NCBI GenBank assembly: GCA_017848055.1 | Contig: JAGALZ010000025.1 | Span: forward strand, 17,012 to 81,011 | DNA length: 64,000 bases | Source: Oscillospiraceae bacterium | GTDB lineage: Bacteria > Bacillota > Clostridia > Oscillospirales > Ruminococcaceae | Reading direction: 5' to 3' | In this document: in pieces, positions 15,838 to 24,593 of the stretch | How positions within the stretch are numbered: the first letter of the stretch is position 1 | Layout of the letters: each line of letters opens with the position of its first letter | Program-made: the position numbers and the translations under genes | The notes under the pieces: generated by a model | What the model was told of the DNA's origin: nothing | The model's input: only the letters and a program-made list of their open reading frames with translations | Databases searched by the model: none

Positions 15838-17343
15838 ATGACAAAGAAGAATATAGCAATTTGTATCGAGAACAGCACAAAGCTCGCAGAGCTTAGACGT
15901 ATGCTTTCGCTTATCGAGGAATATGCACATTTTACATACAGAAAAAATCTTCAGAAGCTTCGTCAGGATGAGAACCTTTTCAGATATGACCACGTTGTTC
16001 TCGGACAGAGAGAGGGAAGAAATTTCTTTACGGGCGAAATGATGATTGGCGGGGATGAGCTTTTTTCCGCAGAGGAGCTTTTTTCTGAAATCAAAAGACG
16101 TCTCGGACTTGCAGTCGGAAACGAAACCGAGGAGCAGAGCACCGAAAGACTTCTTGGCATTGTTGAGTCGAGAATGAGAAACGATATTGATTACACAGAT
16201 AATGATGTCAGGGAGCTTATTGAGGAAACAGTCTCTTCAGACAGAGTTATAAACCCAAGGCTTCACGATGCCGTTTGCACAAATGTGTTCAATATTATCA
16301 GAAGATTTGATGTTCTGACAGAGTTTCTTGAGGACAGCGAAATCACCGAGATTATGGTAAACGGAACGGATAACATTTTTGTTGAGGGCAGAAACGGGCT
16401 TGTGAAGGTAGACAAGTGCTTTGTGAGCAAGGACAGACTCCGCAATGTCATAAACCGTATGGTAAGTGAGGTCGGAAGACAGATTGATGAGGCAAATCCT
16501 ATTGTCGATGCAAGACTCAAGGATGGTTCGAGAGTAAATGCTGTTCTCGAGCCGATTGCCATAAACGGCCCTTCTCTGACTATAAGACGTTTCCCGAAGG
16601 CATATTCTATGCATATGCTCGTTGAGAACAAGACTATCAGCGGTGAGGCTTCGTATTTTCTTGCGGAGCTTGTAAGGGCAAAGTACAACATCTTCGTAAG
16701 CGGTTCGACTGCTTCCGGAAAGACAACTCTTTTAAACGGCTTGTCCGAGTACATCGGAAAGGATGAGCGAATCGTGACAATCGAGGACAGCGCTGAGCTT
16801 CAGATAAAGCATATCCCGAACATCATCCGTATGGAGGTAAGACTTGCAAACTCCAGCGGAAAGGGTTCTGTTTCTATAAGTGACCTTATCAAGAATTCTC
16901 TCAGAATGCGACCTGACAGAATAATTGTAGGAGAGGTAAGACGTGAAGAGGCATACGATATGCTTCAGGCAATGAACACCGGACACGACGGCTCGCTTTC
17001 AACAGGTCACGCCAACAGTGCAAGCGATATGATGCGCAGACTTGAAACTATGATTCTTACAAACAGCACAATCCCGCTGGCGGCTGTCAGAGGAACAATC
17101 GAATCGGCGATAGATATTGTCGTACATCTTTCGAGAATGAGAAACCGTTCAAGAAAGGTAGTCGAGATATCAGAGGTCAGAGGTTTCAATGAGGATGGAA
17201 GTATAAGACTTGTTCCGCTGTTTGTGTATGATGATGAGATGGATGAGCTTGTGCAGGTGGGTGAGCTGAAGAACACCCGTAAGCTTGAAACCAAAAGAAT
17301 GCTTGAGGAGCAAAGACCTGTAAGATTTGACGATATTGCATGA
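15838..17343 (+). CDS. CpaF/TadA-family type II/IV secretion ATPase (Tad pilus motor)
   Basis: 501 residues, AAAGGG before the ATG. The C-terminal two thirds is a secretion NTPase: FLEDSEITEIMVNG, Walker A SGSTASGKTTLLNG, the IEDSAELQI Asp box, Walker B DRIIVGEVRREEAYDML and the His box GHDGSLSTGHANS. The first 95 residues are not part of a usual CpaF and look alpha/beta, resembling the atypical receiver domain found at the N-terminus of TadZ. First gene of a run of nine tightly spaced genes ending at 22776. Powers assembly of the Flp-type pilus from the cytoplasmic side. Confidence 0.92.
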   Translation: MTKKNIAICIENSTKLAELRRMLSLIEEYAHFTYRKNLQKLRQDENLFRYDHVVLGQREGRNFFTGEMMIGGDELFSAEELFSEIKRRLGLAVGNETEEQSTERLLGIVESRMRNDIDYTDNDVRELIEETVSSDRVINPRLHDAVCTNVFNIIRRFDVLTEFLEDSEITEIMVNGTDNIFVEGRNGLVKVDKCFVSKDRLRNVINRMVSEVGRQIDEANPIVDARLKDGSRVNAVLEPIAINGPSLTIRRFPKAYSMHMLVENKTISGEASYFLAELVRAKYNIFVSGSTASGKTTLLNGLSEYIGKDERIVTIEDSAELQIKHIPNIIRMEVRLANSSGKGSVSISDLIKNSLRMRPDRIIVGEVRREEAYDMLQAMNTGHDGSLSTGHANSASDMMRRLETMILTNSTIPLAAVRGTIESAIDIVVHLSRMRNRSRKVVEISEVRGFNEDGSIRLVPLFVYDDEMDELVQVGELKNTRKLETKRMLEEQRPVRFDDIA

Positions 17344-17360
17344 TACGGAGGAAATACGAT

Positions 17361-18113
17361 ATGAAAAGTGCCATTAAAAACTGCAGCATACCGGGGCTTG
17401 TGATAAGCATTATTGCTTCAATCGCTGCTTGCTTCGGAATCGGAATGGTGTTTTTTGATAACGTAGCTTTTGCTCTGTGCACGGTACCGTTCGCAGCATA
17501 TCTCGTTCTTAAGTACATAAAGCATCAGAATGCAAGGTACAAAAGACTGATGCTTGAACGCTTCAGACTGTTTATAGGTTATTTGAATGCAAGCCTTCAG
17601 GGCACTGCAAAGCCCGTTGAAAAAGCATTCTCCGAGGCAGTAGATGAGATGAGGCAGATATACTCGGAAAAGGACATATTCCTGCGTCATATGATAATCA
17701 TTCAGAAGACGCTCTCCAACAATATGTCAAGGAAAATAGAAGCTGAGTTTTATGCCTTTGCGGTGGGAACGGGTATATCGGATATCATCGATTTTGCGGG
17801 AGTGCTTGTTTCCTGCAAGAATACAAATACATCTGCAATCTCAAAGGTAATTGAGCTTGTTGACGAGCTGATAGGAGAAAAGCTGAACACCCAGATGGAT
17901 TTCAGAGCGATGGTTCAGGAAAACGCAATGGTGTTCAACATAATGTCGCTTATGCCGACTGCGTTCATTGCTTTTTTCAATGCGACAATGCAGGATTATC
18001 TTTCTCCGCTGTATTCGGGTAAGGGACGGATAGTTATGATAGCAGGACTTGCATTTAACATAGCAAGCTACATTATAGGCAACAAATTCATAGAAAGGTA
18101 TGATGAAGAATGA
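17361..18113 (+). CDS. TadB-like pilus platform protein
   Basis: 250 residues from the ATG at 17361, chosen for GGAGG eight bases upstream; an ATG at 17340 overlapping the cpaF stop is poorly placed. There are two hydrophobic segments near the N-terminus and two at the C-terminus (MPTAFIAFFNATMQDYL, IVMIAGLAFNIASYII), with a cytoplasmic helical region between: the half-GspF layout of TadB. Pairs with the following TadC-like gene, which it overlaps by four bases. Confidence 0.82.
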   Translation: MKSAIKNCSIPGLVISIIASIAACFGIGMVFFDNVAFALCTVPFAAYLVLKYIKHQNARYKRLMLERFRLFIGYLNASLQGTAKPVEKAFSEAVDEMRQIYSEKDIFLRHMIIIQKTLSNNMSRKIEAEFYAFAVGTGISDIIDFAGVLVSCKNTNTSAISKVIELVDELIGEKLNTQMDFRAMVQENAMVFNIMSLMPTAFIAFFNATMQDYLSPLYSGKGRIVMIAGLAFNIASYIIGNKFIERYDEE

Positions 18114-19000
18114 TGATAGCCGTTATTGCTCTTGCAGTGATAAATCTCGTGCTTTTTACAGCAGGTCTTAAAGAATACGAAAGATTCAAAAGGTCTGAGG
18201 AGTATGAATGCAAGGACGAATTCAAGTTCCGCAGTCTTATGCATATGGGATACGGTGCGCTCAGAATTATCGGCTTTTCAAAGTACAGAGGCAGGGTGTT
18301 TGAGATACATAAGCACCGATTCGGAAGCGTTGAAAAGACGGTTTGTTATTACAGAGCCTACATCTCAAATCTTATCACGGCTTGCGTTGTGCTGGGTGAC
18401 ATAATCGCATCGTTCGCAATCGCTTATATCAGGCTCAACGGTTTTGATATTGACCTTGTATACCTTTGTGTGCTAGGTGTGGTTGCAATAGCGGCGATAG
18501 TATACGGTCAGTACAAGCAGAATCTTTCAGCAGAGAAAACCAGAACCGACAGTATGCTGTGTGAGCTTCCTAATATAGTGAACAAGATAACCGTTTTCCA
18601 GGCAAGCGGCTTGCCGATGGAAACAATTCTCCAGCGAATTGCCCTTGAGGGCGGGGAAGAGAAGAATCCGATTTACAGAGAGCTTGAAATGGTAGCTATG
18701 GATATATCGAACGGAAAGGGTGCGGTAAAGGCGATTCACGCAATGCAGCAAAGATGCAAGAGACCTGAGATATCAAGATTTGCGTCTGCGATTGTGCAGA
18801 ACCTTACTCACGGAACAGCTGACTGTGCGCAGGTGCTTGAAGGACTTGCTGATGAAATGTGGCGTATGCGTCGCTCGGTCGATAAAATACGAGGACAGAA
18901 GATAAAGGAAATGATGCTTATTCCGACGCTTATCTGTTTTGCAATTGTAATGGTGATTGTTATAACACCTGCATTTATGGGACTTGACAGATTCGTCTGA
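18110..19000 (+). CDS. TadC-like pilus platform protein
   Basis: 296 residues; the ATG overlaps the previous stop in ATGATGA. One hydrophobic segment opens the protein, two lie near residues 90-130 and one at the end (LIPTLICFAIVMVIVITPAF). The conserved cytoplasmic part LCELPNIVNKITVFQASGLP, FASAIVQNLTHGTADCAQVL and KIRGQKIKEMMLIPT is typical of T2SSF/TadC. Inner platform component of the Tad pilus machine. Confidence 0.87.
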   Translation: MMIAVIALAVINLVLFTAGLKEYERFKRSEEYECKDEFKFRSLMHMGYGALRIIGFSKYRGRVFEIHKHRFGSVEKTVCYYRAYISNLITACVVLGDIIASFAIAYIRLNGFDIDLVYLCVLGVVAIAAIVYGQYKQNLSAEKTRTDSMLCELPNIVNKITVFQASGLPMETILQRIALEGGEEKNPIYRELEMVAMDISNGKGAVKAIHAMQQRCKRPEISRFASAIVQNLTHGTADCAQVLEGLADEMWRMRRSVDKIRGQKIKEMMLIPTLICFAIVMVIVITPAFMGLDRFV

Positions 19001-19021
19001 TTTTTGAATGGGGGAGTTTTT

Positions 19022-19447
19022 GTGCTGACAGCGGTACTGATTACACTGATACTTGTAATTTGCTCGGTGTCGGATGTAAAGTCCAGGGAAATTGGAATCC
19101 TGATGCCACCGGCTGTTGCGGTTATAGCACTGATTCATTCGGCACAGCTCGGAAGGCTGAAGGAAAGCCTTATAACTTCATTTGCGGTGTTTTCTCTGCT
19201 TATGCTCATCTCTCTCATATCAAAGCAGGCACTCGGCCTGGGCGATGTTGCAATACTTTCAGCCTGCTCGGTTTATGTAAAATCAGCGTCGGTGATTCTT
19301 ATGATTTCATCGGCTATGGTTATAGCATCGGTTATTACAATAGGGATAATTACCGTAGACAAGCTTTTGAAAAAAAGAAGTGCAAAACAGATTTCAATAC
19401 CGTTTGTTCCGTATATAACAGCAGGTTTTCTGCTGACACTTGTTTAG
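19022..19447 (+). CDS. A24 prepilin peptidase (TadV/CpaA-like), first copy
   Basis: 141 residues from a GTG at 19022, selected because GGGGGAG lies five bases ahead. It is a polytopic membrane protein of only the catalytic half of prepilin peptidases. The two aspartates of A24 enzymes are seen in VSDVKSREIG and ALGLGDVAIL. Would cleave the leader of the Flp-like pilin and pseudopilins in this locus. A second such gene follows at once. Confidence 0.82.
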   Translation: MLTAVLITLILVICSVSDVKSREIGILMPPAVAVIALIHSAQLGRLKESLITSFAVFSLLMLISLISKQALGLGDVAILSACSVYVKSASVILMISSAMVIASVITIGIITVDKLLKKRSAKQISIPFVPYITAGFLLTLV

Positions 19448-19459
19448 GAGGTGCGATAC

Positions 19460-19888
19460 ATGCTGAGGATGATTCTGCTTATTATATTGCTTGGTCTTTT
19501 CGGACTGTACGACCTCAGATACAGAAAGGTAAATAACAGAGCTGTCAGGATAACAGCGGTAATGTGCTTTTTGCTCTCGTGCGTTATGCAGGGGGTGAAA
19601 TTTGCACTCGGCGGTATGGCGGTCGGCTTTCTGCTGACCTTGCTGATGTATGTTATCGGCGCAATCGGTGCAGGAGATGTAAAGCTTTTTGCGGCACTCG
19701 GAGCACTGGCAGGAGCAAGACTTATAGCAAGAATACTCGTCTTTTCTATTCTCGTCGGCGGAGCTGTCGGAGTGATTCTTATAGTAGCTTCGCTTCTGAG
19801 AAAAAGCGGTATAAAGAAAGCTCTGAAGCAGAGCGCACCGTTTGTTCCGCAGTGTTTTCTGGGACTTGTTTTTTCAATGATTATCTGA
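19460..19888 (+). CDS. A24 prepilin peptidase (TadV/CpaA-like), second copy
   Basis: 142 residues from the ATG at 19460 with AGGAGG upstream. The catalytic aspartates are in GLYDLRYRKVNN and IGAGDVKLF, closer to the canonical DxRxxxxxN and GxGD motifs than in the first copy. Polytopic, small, without the N-terminal methylase domain. Twelve bases separate it from the first copy. Two adjacent peptidases in one Tad locus suggest separate substrates, for example pilin against TadE-like pseudopilins; this is inference. Confidence 0.85.
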   Translation: MLRMILLIILLGLFGLYDLRYRKVNNRAVRITAVMCFLLSCVMQGVKFALGGMAVGFLLTLLMYVIGAIGAGDVKLFAALGALAGARLIARILVFSILVGGAVGVILIVASLLRKSGIKKALKQSAPFVPQCFLGLVFSMII

Positions 19889-20009
19889 AAATTCAGCAAA
19901 AGCGTACTGTAAAGGGTACAGATTTGGCTGTACTGAAGCATTTAAAAGGTATATACTTAAATCATAGAGGGAAACCTCTTAAATCAAACTTTTAGAAGGA
20001 GTAAGAATT

Positions 20010-20246
20010 ATGAAGAACGCAATGACAAAGGTATCAACAGCATTAACACAGGCTATGCTCAACATCAGAGCAAGACTTGTTTCTATGGCAAATTCTGAGG
20101 ACGGCATCGATATCATTATTATGATTGTTGTGCTTGCAATTCTTATCGGAATAGCAATTCTCTTCAGAGATAAGCTCGGTGCTTTTGTTGAAAAGCTTTT
20201 CGATGAGATACTCTCGTTCCAGAGAGATTGCTATGAAGCTCTTTAG
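20010..20246 (+). CDS. Flp-like type IVb pilin
   Basis: 78 residues, AAGGAG upstream. A charged leader of about 33 residues ends NSEDG and is followed directly by a hydrophobic helix, IDIIIMIVVLAILIGIAILF, then a short amphipathic tail. Position after the peptidases and before TadE-like genes, the size, and the Gly-then-hydrophobic pattern identify it as the major pilin. The position-5 glutamate of canonical Flp pilins is absent: the residues after the presumed cut are IDIII, with Asp at position 2. The 120 bases before it contain small inverted repeats (GTACAG/CTGTAC near 19915-19932, AGAGG/CCTCT near 19967). Confidence 0.72.
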   Translation: MKNAMTKVSTALTQAMLNIRARLVSMANSEDGIDIIIMIVVLAILIGIAILFRDKLGAFVEKLFDEILSFQRDCYEAL

Positions 20247-20667
20247 CAAAAAGACGCTCAGAGGCAACGTCGTAATTGAAATGAGCGTGGTGTTTCCTGC
20301 CGTGCTCCTGGTAGTGATAACACTTCTGGTGGTAATCATTTTCTGCTTCTATCAGAGTCACATGAAGATAAGAAATGAGGCAGAGCTGTTTTCGACAGAT
20401 TATGATTACACCGAGGTGTTTCTGGAAACCAAAGGTCAGGTAAAGGGCGCAAGCCACTGGGATGATATGTTCGTGAGCCGAAATATAAAGACGATGTTTT
20501 CTACCAACAGCGTGATAATGAACGAAAGAGTAACCATGCTGCTTTCGAAGAAGCTTCAGCTTTTGAGAGGTTCGTATCTTGAAAGCGATATCTACAGTGT
20601 CAATGAGATGAGCTATTCGGATATAATGCTCGTTATCAAGGCAATGAGTCAGGGAGAACTGCAATGA
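20233..20667 (+). CDS. TadE-like pseudopilin
   Basis: 144 residues. The ATG at 20233 lies inside the end of the pilin gene (14-base overlap), so the two are translationally coupled. The N-terminus RGNVVIEMSVVFPAVLLVVI has the TadE signature of a glutamate five residues into a hydrophobic helix with a proline, and a soluble C-terminal domain follows. Likely a minor pilin needed for pilus initiation. Confidence 0.8.
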   Translation: MKLFSKKTLRGNVVIEMSVVFPAVLLVVITLLVVIIFCFYQSHMKIRNEAELFSTDYDYTEVFLETKGQVKGASHWDDMFVSRNIKTMFSTNSVIMNERVTMLLSKKLQLLRGSYLESDIYSVNEMSYSDIMLVIKAMSQGELQ

Positions 20668-22079
20668 AAAAGAGGGTAAAGGGTTCGATAACAGTATTTC
20701 TGCTTTTGATTACAACTGTTTTTGTAACGCTGATTACAACACTTATCGATATCATCAGAGTCGATGCCGCTATGGGAGTTGCGACAAGGGCAGGATATCT
20801 TTACAATGAATCGGCAGACAGAATGACAGATAGTGAGATACTGTTAAAATACGGCTTTTATGTAGGACGTGAAGACATGAGCCGTGACGGACTTGTAACC
20901 CTTTTTTACTCGCTTGCAGATGAAAACTTAGATTGCTCGGCACAGACAGATATCAGCACAAAAAGCTTTTCTGTACATACTAGTCTGTTTGGCAGGTCTG
21001 CTGACGGAATGAAAAATGACGTGTCAGACATAATTTACAGAGTGTGTGAGATTGCATCAAACGAAAACACAGCCGACGATTACAGAAAGGTTTATGAAAT
21101 TCTTGACAAGATGAAATCACCGGCAGAGCTTTTGTCGGCAAATATGGAACTGCTTCCTATAGAAAGCTCTGACAGTGAAACCTTCTACTCAAAGATGGAA
21201 AAGCTTTGTCTTTCCGACACGGCATTCAAAAGCCCGTCACCGGCTCTTACAAAGCTTTACTGCGACAGATACTCCTTGCGTTGCGAGGTTAGCTGGACGC
21301 AGGAAGAATGGGTTTATCAGAACAGCTATAATCCGTATGTCCGGGATAAGATTACGGAGAATATTGTGTCAATAAACAGGGCTAATGACGATATTGTGAA
21401 AAATATCTGGTTTTCTAAATCTGACGGAATGGTGGTTCTCTCGTCAGGGGATTTTGATTACTTTACAAATGACCTTACAGTTTATCTCCTGAAGCACTTT
21501 GACACATTTTACGGAAACGGCGGGAGCAAGAGATTCAATGCACAGCTTGAATACATTCAGTTCGGTAAGCCGTCGGATAAGGAAAATGTTGTATGCATGC
21601 TCGAAAAAATCTACAACTACAGATACGCTATGAATTTGCTGAGTCTTACATCGGACGGAAAGCTCAGTGCTGATGCGGCGGTGTGTATTGCGGAGAAGGA
21701 AGCGGCACTCGATGTTATGCTTTTAGCTAAGGGCAAAAGTGTGCCGATTATCAAATCGGCTAACCATTTTATGTGCAATGAGGACACAACCGACGAGCAG
21801 CTTATTGCTATGAGCAATGCTGCGAAAAGCTATAGCGGAAGTGACAGCGTGAGCTACAAGGACTATGTTGTGTTCGGGCTTTATCACAGCACAAACTTTG
21901 AGATGCTGTATGCAAGAATAATTGACCTTATAAGCTTTGAGGAAAACACAAATCTTGCAAACCGTATCTGTACGGCAGAGGGTGAGTGGGAGTACAGAGT
22001 GAAGTTCACACCGGTTTCGATTGTGGGAATGCTCGGATTCATCGGAACCGATTCGAAGGAAAGAATACCGCTGGTATAA
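20664..22079 (+). CDS. Large TadG-like membrane-anchored pilus protein
   Basis: 471 residues, start overlapping the previous stop by four bases. One N-terminal membrane helix (GSITVFLLLITTVFVTLITT) follows a basic leader, and about 430 residues lie outside. No von Willebrand domain is evident, unlike many TadG proteins. By locus position and topology it is a large pseudopilin or tip component. No enzyme motif seen. Confidence 0.7.
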   Translation: MKKRVKGSITVFLLLITTVFVTLITTLIDIIRVDAAMGVATRAGYLYNESADRMTDSEILLKYGFYVGREDMSRDGLVTLFYSLADENLDCSAQTDISTKSFSVHTSLFGRSADGMKNDVSDIIYRVCEIASNENTADDYRKVYEILDKMKSPAELLSANMELLPIESSDSETFYSKMEKLCLSDTAFKSPSPALTKLYCDRYSLRCEVSWTQEEWVYQNSYNPYVRDKITENIVSINRANDDIVKNIWFSKSDGMVVLSSGDFDYFTNDLTVYLLKHFDTFYGNGGSKRFNAQLEYIQFGKPSDKENVVCMLEKIYNYRYAMNLLSLTSDGKLSADAAVCIAEKEAALDVMLLAKGKSVPIIKSANHFMCNEDTTDEQLIAMSNAAKSYSGSDSVSYKDYVVFGLYHSTNFEMLYARIIDLISFEENTNLANRICTAEGEWEYRVKFTPVSIVGMLGFIGTDSKERIPLV

Positions 22080-22095
22080 GAAGGGGGAGAGCGAT

Positions 22096-22776
22096 ATGAA
22101 AAAGAAGCTGAAGGCTGTGTATACAGTAGAAGCAACGCTGACAGTTCCGATGTTTGTTATGGTGATACTGTGTGCGGCAATGGCGTTTAAGATATTCAGC
22201 TCGTTTTCATACGCTCAGTCACTCTCGACTTTCACCGCTTCCGGTCTTGCGGATAAGCTTATTGTCTACACACCGTGCGGTATGAACGAGCTTATGTGTG
22301 TAAGCGTCGGGAAAACGGGCGACGGAGCAATTCCCGACGAGAAGTCTGCCGAAGTGTTCTATGATATGATTACAACGGATTTTAGTCATTCATACAGCAC
22401 ATTGGAAACGCAGGATGAAAGGTATTACGCAAATGCCTATCAGAGTATCTATGATGCCGACAGCTACAATGATGCGTGGAAAACGGTTAATGAAAAGTAT
22501 TCGCAGTTTTACAAAGATAATGCGAATATGGATAAGGACGACTGCGAGGAGTATCTGAGGTATTCATTTGACAGACTTCTGAAGGAGCAATCCGGACTCA
22601 GCAGGTTTTCATCGGTTTCTGTAAACTGCAAAGGTGCGAAAACCTGGATGCAGGGGGATTTGCTTATGGTAAGATTTGAGATTGAATATACACTCGAATT
22701 GCCGTTTTCTGTTTTCGGCAAAGAGTCAATACCATCTGAGGATACTCTTACCATAAGCATTGCTGCACGTGAATAG
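22096..22776 (+). CDS. TadE/TadG-like pseudopilin
   Basis: 226 residues from the ATG at 22096 (GGGGGAGAG upstream). AVYTVEATLTVPMFVMVILC shows the TadE pattern of Glu and Pro in a hydrophobic N-terminal helix, with a soluble domain of about 190 residues outside. Seventeen bases after the preceding gene; last gene of the Tad operon proper. Confidence 0.8.
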   Translation: MKKKLKAVYTVEATLTVPMFVMVILCAAMAFKIFSSFSYAQSLSTFTASGLADKLIVYTPCGMNELMCVSVGKTGDGAIPDEKSAEVFYDMITTDFSHSYSTLETQDERYYANAYQSIYDADSYNDAWKTVNEKYSQFYKDNANMDKDDCEEYLRYSFDRLLKEQSGLSRFSSVSVNCKGAKTWMQGDLLMVRFEIEYTLELPFSVFGKESIPSEDTLTISIAARE

Positions 22777-22821
22777 AGCCTGAGAGGATAGGGAAACTAT
22801 TTTGTCGTATGTTAATTTATG

Positions 22822-22850
22822 TTGACATTCGATAGAATAAATTGTATAAT
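22822..22850 (+). promoter_or_regulatory. Promoter of the FN3 lipoprotein gene
   Basis: TTGACA (22822-22827), 17-base spacer, TATAAT (22845-22850): a full consensus promoter, so this gene is expressed apart from the Tad operon. Confidence 0.9.
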
Positions 22851-22903
22851 GTACTTTAAGGTAAATTAACCATCCAGTGCGATATTGGTCGGGAGGATAT
22901 AAA

Positions 22904-24496
22904 ATGAAAAAAAGAATTCTGGCATTGCTTGTAGCGATGAGTATGATGACCTCGCTTGCGGCATGCGGTGCTATAGACGACGAAAAGTATGATGAGTTTA
23001 TTCCTTTGATTTCAACGGATTCTGACATTAATACAGATTCTCAGACAACTACAGATTCTGCATCCGGGGATGATTCTTCTGTTCCGGAGCAGACTGAAGA
23101 CCCTGCTGTTACTACAACGGCAAATTCTGAGGAGCCTTCTTCGTCAGATACGAATGCAACTGATAATTCTTCGCAGACAAATAGTCAGAGTGAAACTACT
23201 ACCACAACAACTCAGGGCGAAAATTCGGGCTCTGTTACTACAACACCAGCAAGCGGCTCGTCAACTACAACAACTACTACAACTGCAAAAAATCCGACTT
23301 CTTCTGCAACAACTACTACAACTAAGAAGCCGACTTCTTCTACAACCACAACTACAACTAAAAAGCCGACTTCATCTACAACCACAACTACAACCAAGAA
23401 GCCGACTTCTTCCACAACTACAACCACCACAGCACACAAGCATTCCTATACATCAAAGATAACAAAGAATGCTACTTGTCTTGTAGCAGGTGAAAAAACG
23501 TATACCTGCTCATGCGGTCACAGCTACACAGAAGGTATCTCCGCAACAGGACACAGCTACACATCCAAGGTTGTGAGCCCGACACCGGAAGCCCAGGGCT
23601 ATACACTTTATACTTGCTCAAAGTGTTCGAGCAGCTATAAGGATGATTATACAGCTAAGATAACACTTTCAGCACCATCCTCAATTAGTTATCCTTCAAG
23701 AGTGGTCACGGAAGCGGCTATATCATGGAGCAAGGTAAGCAATGCGGATGGATATATCCTAAGCGTTTCCAATGGTAGCGATGAGAGAAGCTTTACAGTT
23801 CCCGGGACAAATGCATTGACATACACCGTAAAGTCGCTTACACCAGGTACCATGTATTATTTTAAGGTTAAATCGTACAAAACAATTAATGGGACAAGAT
23901 ATGAAAGTGATGGCACCAAAACGGGCTCGTGTGCTACTCAACTTGCTGACTTGAAAATAACATCTACAGCCAGCGATTCGACTATGACTGCTATCACACT
24001 TAAATGGAATAAGGTTACAGGTGCTGGCGGATATGAGATTCAGCAGTATAAGAATAGTGCATGGACTACTATAAAAACTATTTCAAGCGGTTCTACGCTT
24101 TCACATACTGTAAGCGGTCTTAATAACGGAACGACATACAAATTCAGAATTCGTGCATTCTCATCAAACAAGTACTCATATAGCCTTTGGACAGAGAAAT
24201 CTATTTCTACTCTTCCACCATTCTCTACTATAACGAGTTCTTCATCCACCAGTAACTCAATCACTCTTTCCTGGGCTTCACTTGGGGTTAAAGCAGATGG
24301 GTATGTTGTTGAGCTTTACAAGGGAACGAGCAAATTGAAGACTGTAACATTGACAGGAACAAACACGACAAATTGTACTTTCAATTCGTTATCATCTAAA
24401 ACGACATACAAGGTCGTAGTGTATGGATATCGTGATGTAAGCGGCGTTAGATATCAGAAGGGACAGACGGGTACAACAACGCTGACCACCAAATAA
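22904..24496 (+). CDS. Lipoprotein with Thr-rich repeats and fibronectin type III domains
   Basis: 530 residues from the ATG at 22904 (GGGAGG upstream). The signal ends in lipobox LAAC. After a Ser/Thr/Asp linker come repeats of the unit KKPTSSTTTTTT (about residues 130-180). Next is a Cys-containing double motif (CSCGHSYTEG and YTCSKCSSSYKDDYT) seen in Clostridia surface proteins, then three fibronectin type III domains of some 90 residues to the C-terminus. It is a secreted, lipid-anchored surface protein; the FN3 domains probably act as spacers or binders. Its place behind the Tad genes hints at adhesion. Confidence 0.85.
   Translation: MKKRILALLVAMSMMTSLAACGAIDDEKYDEFIPLISTDSDINTDSQTTTDSASGDDSSVPEQTEDPAVTTTANSEEPSSSDTNATDNSSQTNSQSETTTTTTQGENSGSVTTTPASGSSTTTTTTTAKNPTSSATTTTTKKPTSSTTTTTTKKPTSSTTTTTTKKPTSSTTTTTTAHKHSYTSKITKNATCLVAGEKTYTCSCGHSYTEGISATGHSYTSKVVSPTPEAQGYTLYTCSKCSSSYKDDYTAKITLSAPSSISYPSRVVTEAAISWSKVSNADGYILSVSNGSDERSFTVPGTNALTYTVKSLTPGTMYYFKVKSYKTINGTRYESDGTKTGSCATQLADLKITSTASDSTMTAITLKWNKVTGAGGYEIQQYKNSAWTTIKTISSGSTLSHTVSGLNNGTTYKFRIRAFSSNKYSYSLWTEKSISTLPPFSTITSSSSTSNSITLSWASLGVKADGYVVELYKGTSKLKTVTLTGTNTTNCTFNSLSSKTTYKVVVYGYRDVSGVRYQKGQTGTTTLTTK
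23275..23435 (+). repeat. Tandem 36-bp coding repeat
   Basis: Three to four units encoding KKPTSSTTTTTT, with synonymous drift between units. Unit number could vary between strains by slippage. Confidence 0.8.
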
Positions 24497-24500
24497 CATC

Positions 24501-24535
24501 AAAAGCAGCATCCTTTCAGGTGCTGCTTTTTGTTT
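24501..24535 (+). terminator. Terminator of the FN3 lipoprotein gene
   Basis: AAAGCAGCATCC pairs with GGTGCTGCTTTTT (one G-T pair) around a five-base loop, followed by GTTT. Confidence 0.88.
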
Positions 24536-24561
24536 ACAAAATGAGTGTTTTGTGGTACAAT
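24533..24561 (+). promoter_or_regulatory. Promoter of the histidine phosphatase gene
   Basis: TTTACA (24533-24538), 17-base spacer, TACAAT (24556-24561); the -35 overlaps the tail of the preceding terminator. Confidence 0.65.
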
Positions 24562-24593
24562 AGTTACATCACGAATGAATTTCGGAGGTCGCT

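Noticed and set aside
23212..23439. Minus-strand Val/Glu repeat frame and a possible CRISPR-like array at the FN3 lipoprotein
   Set aside because: The periodicity is the 36-bp coding repeat; there are no unique spacers, and the frame is a shadow.
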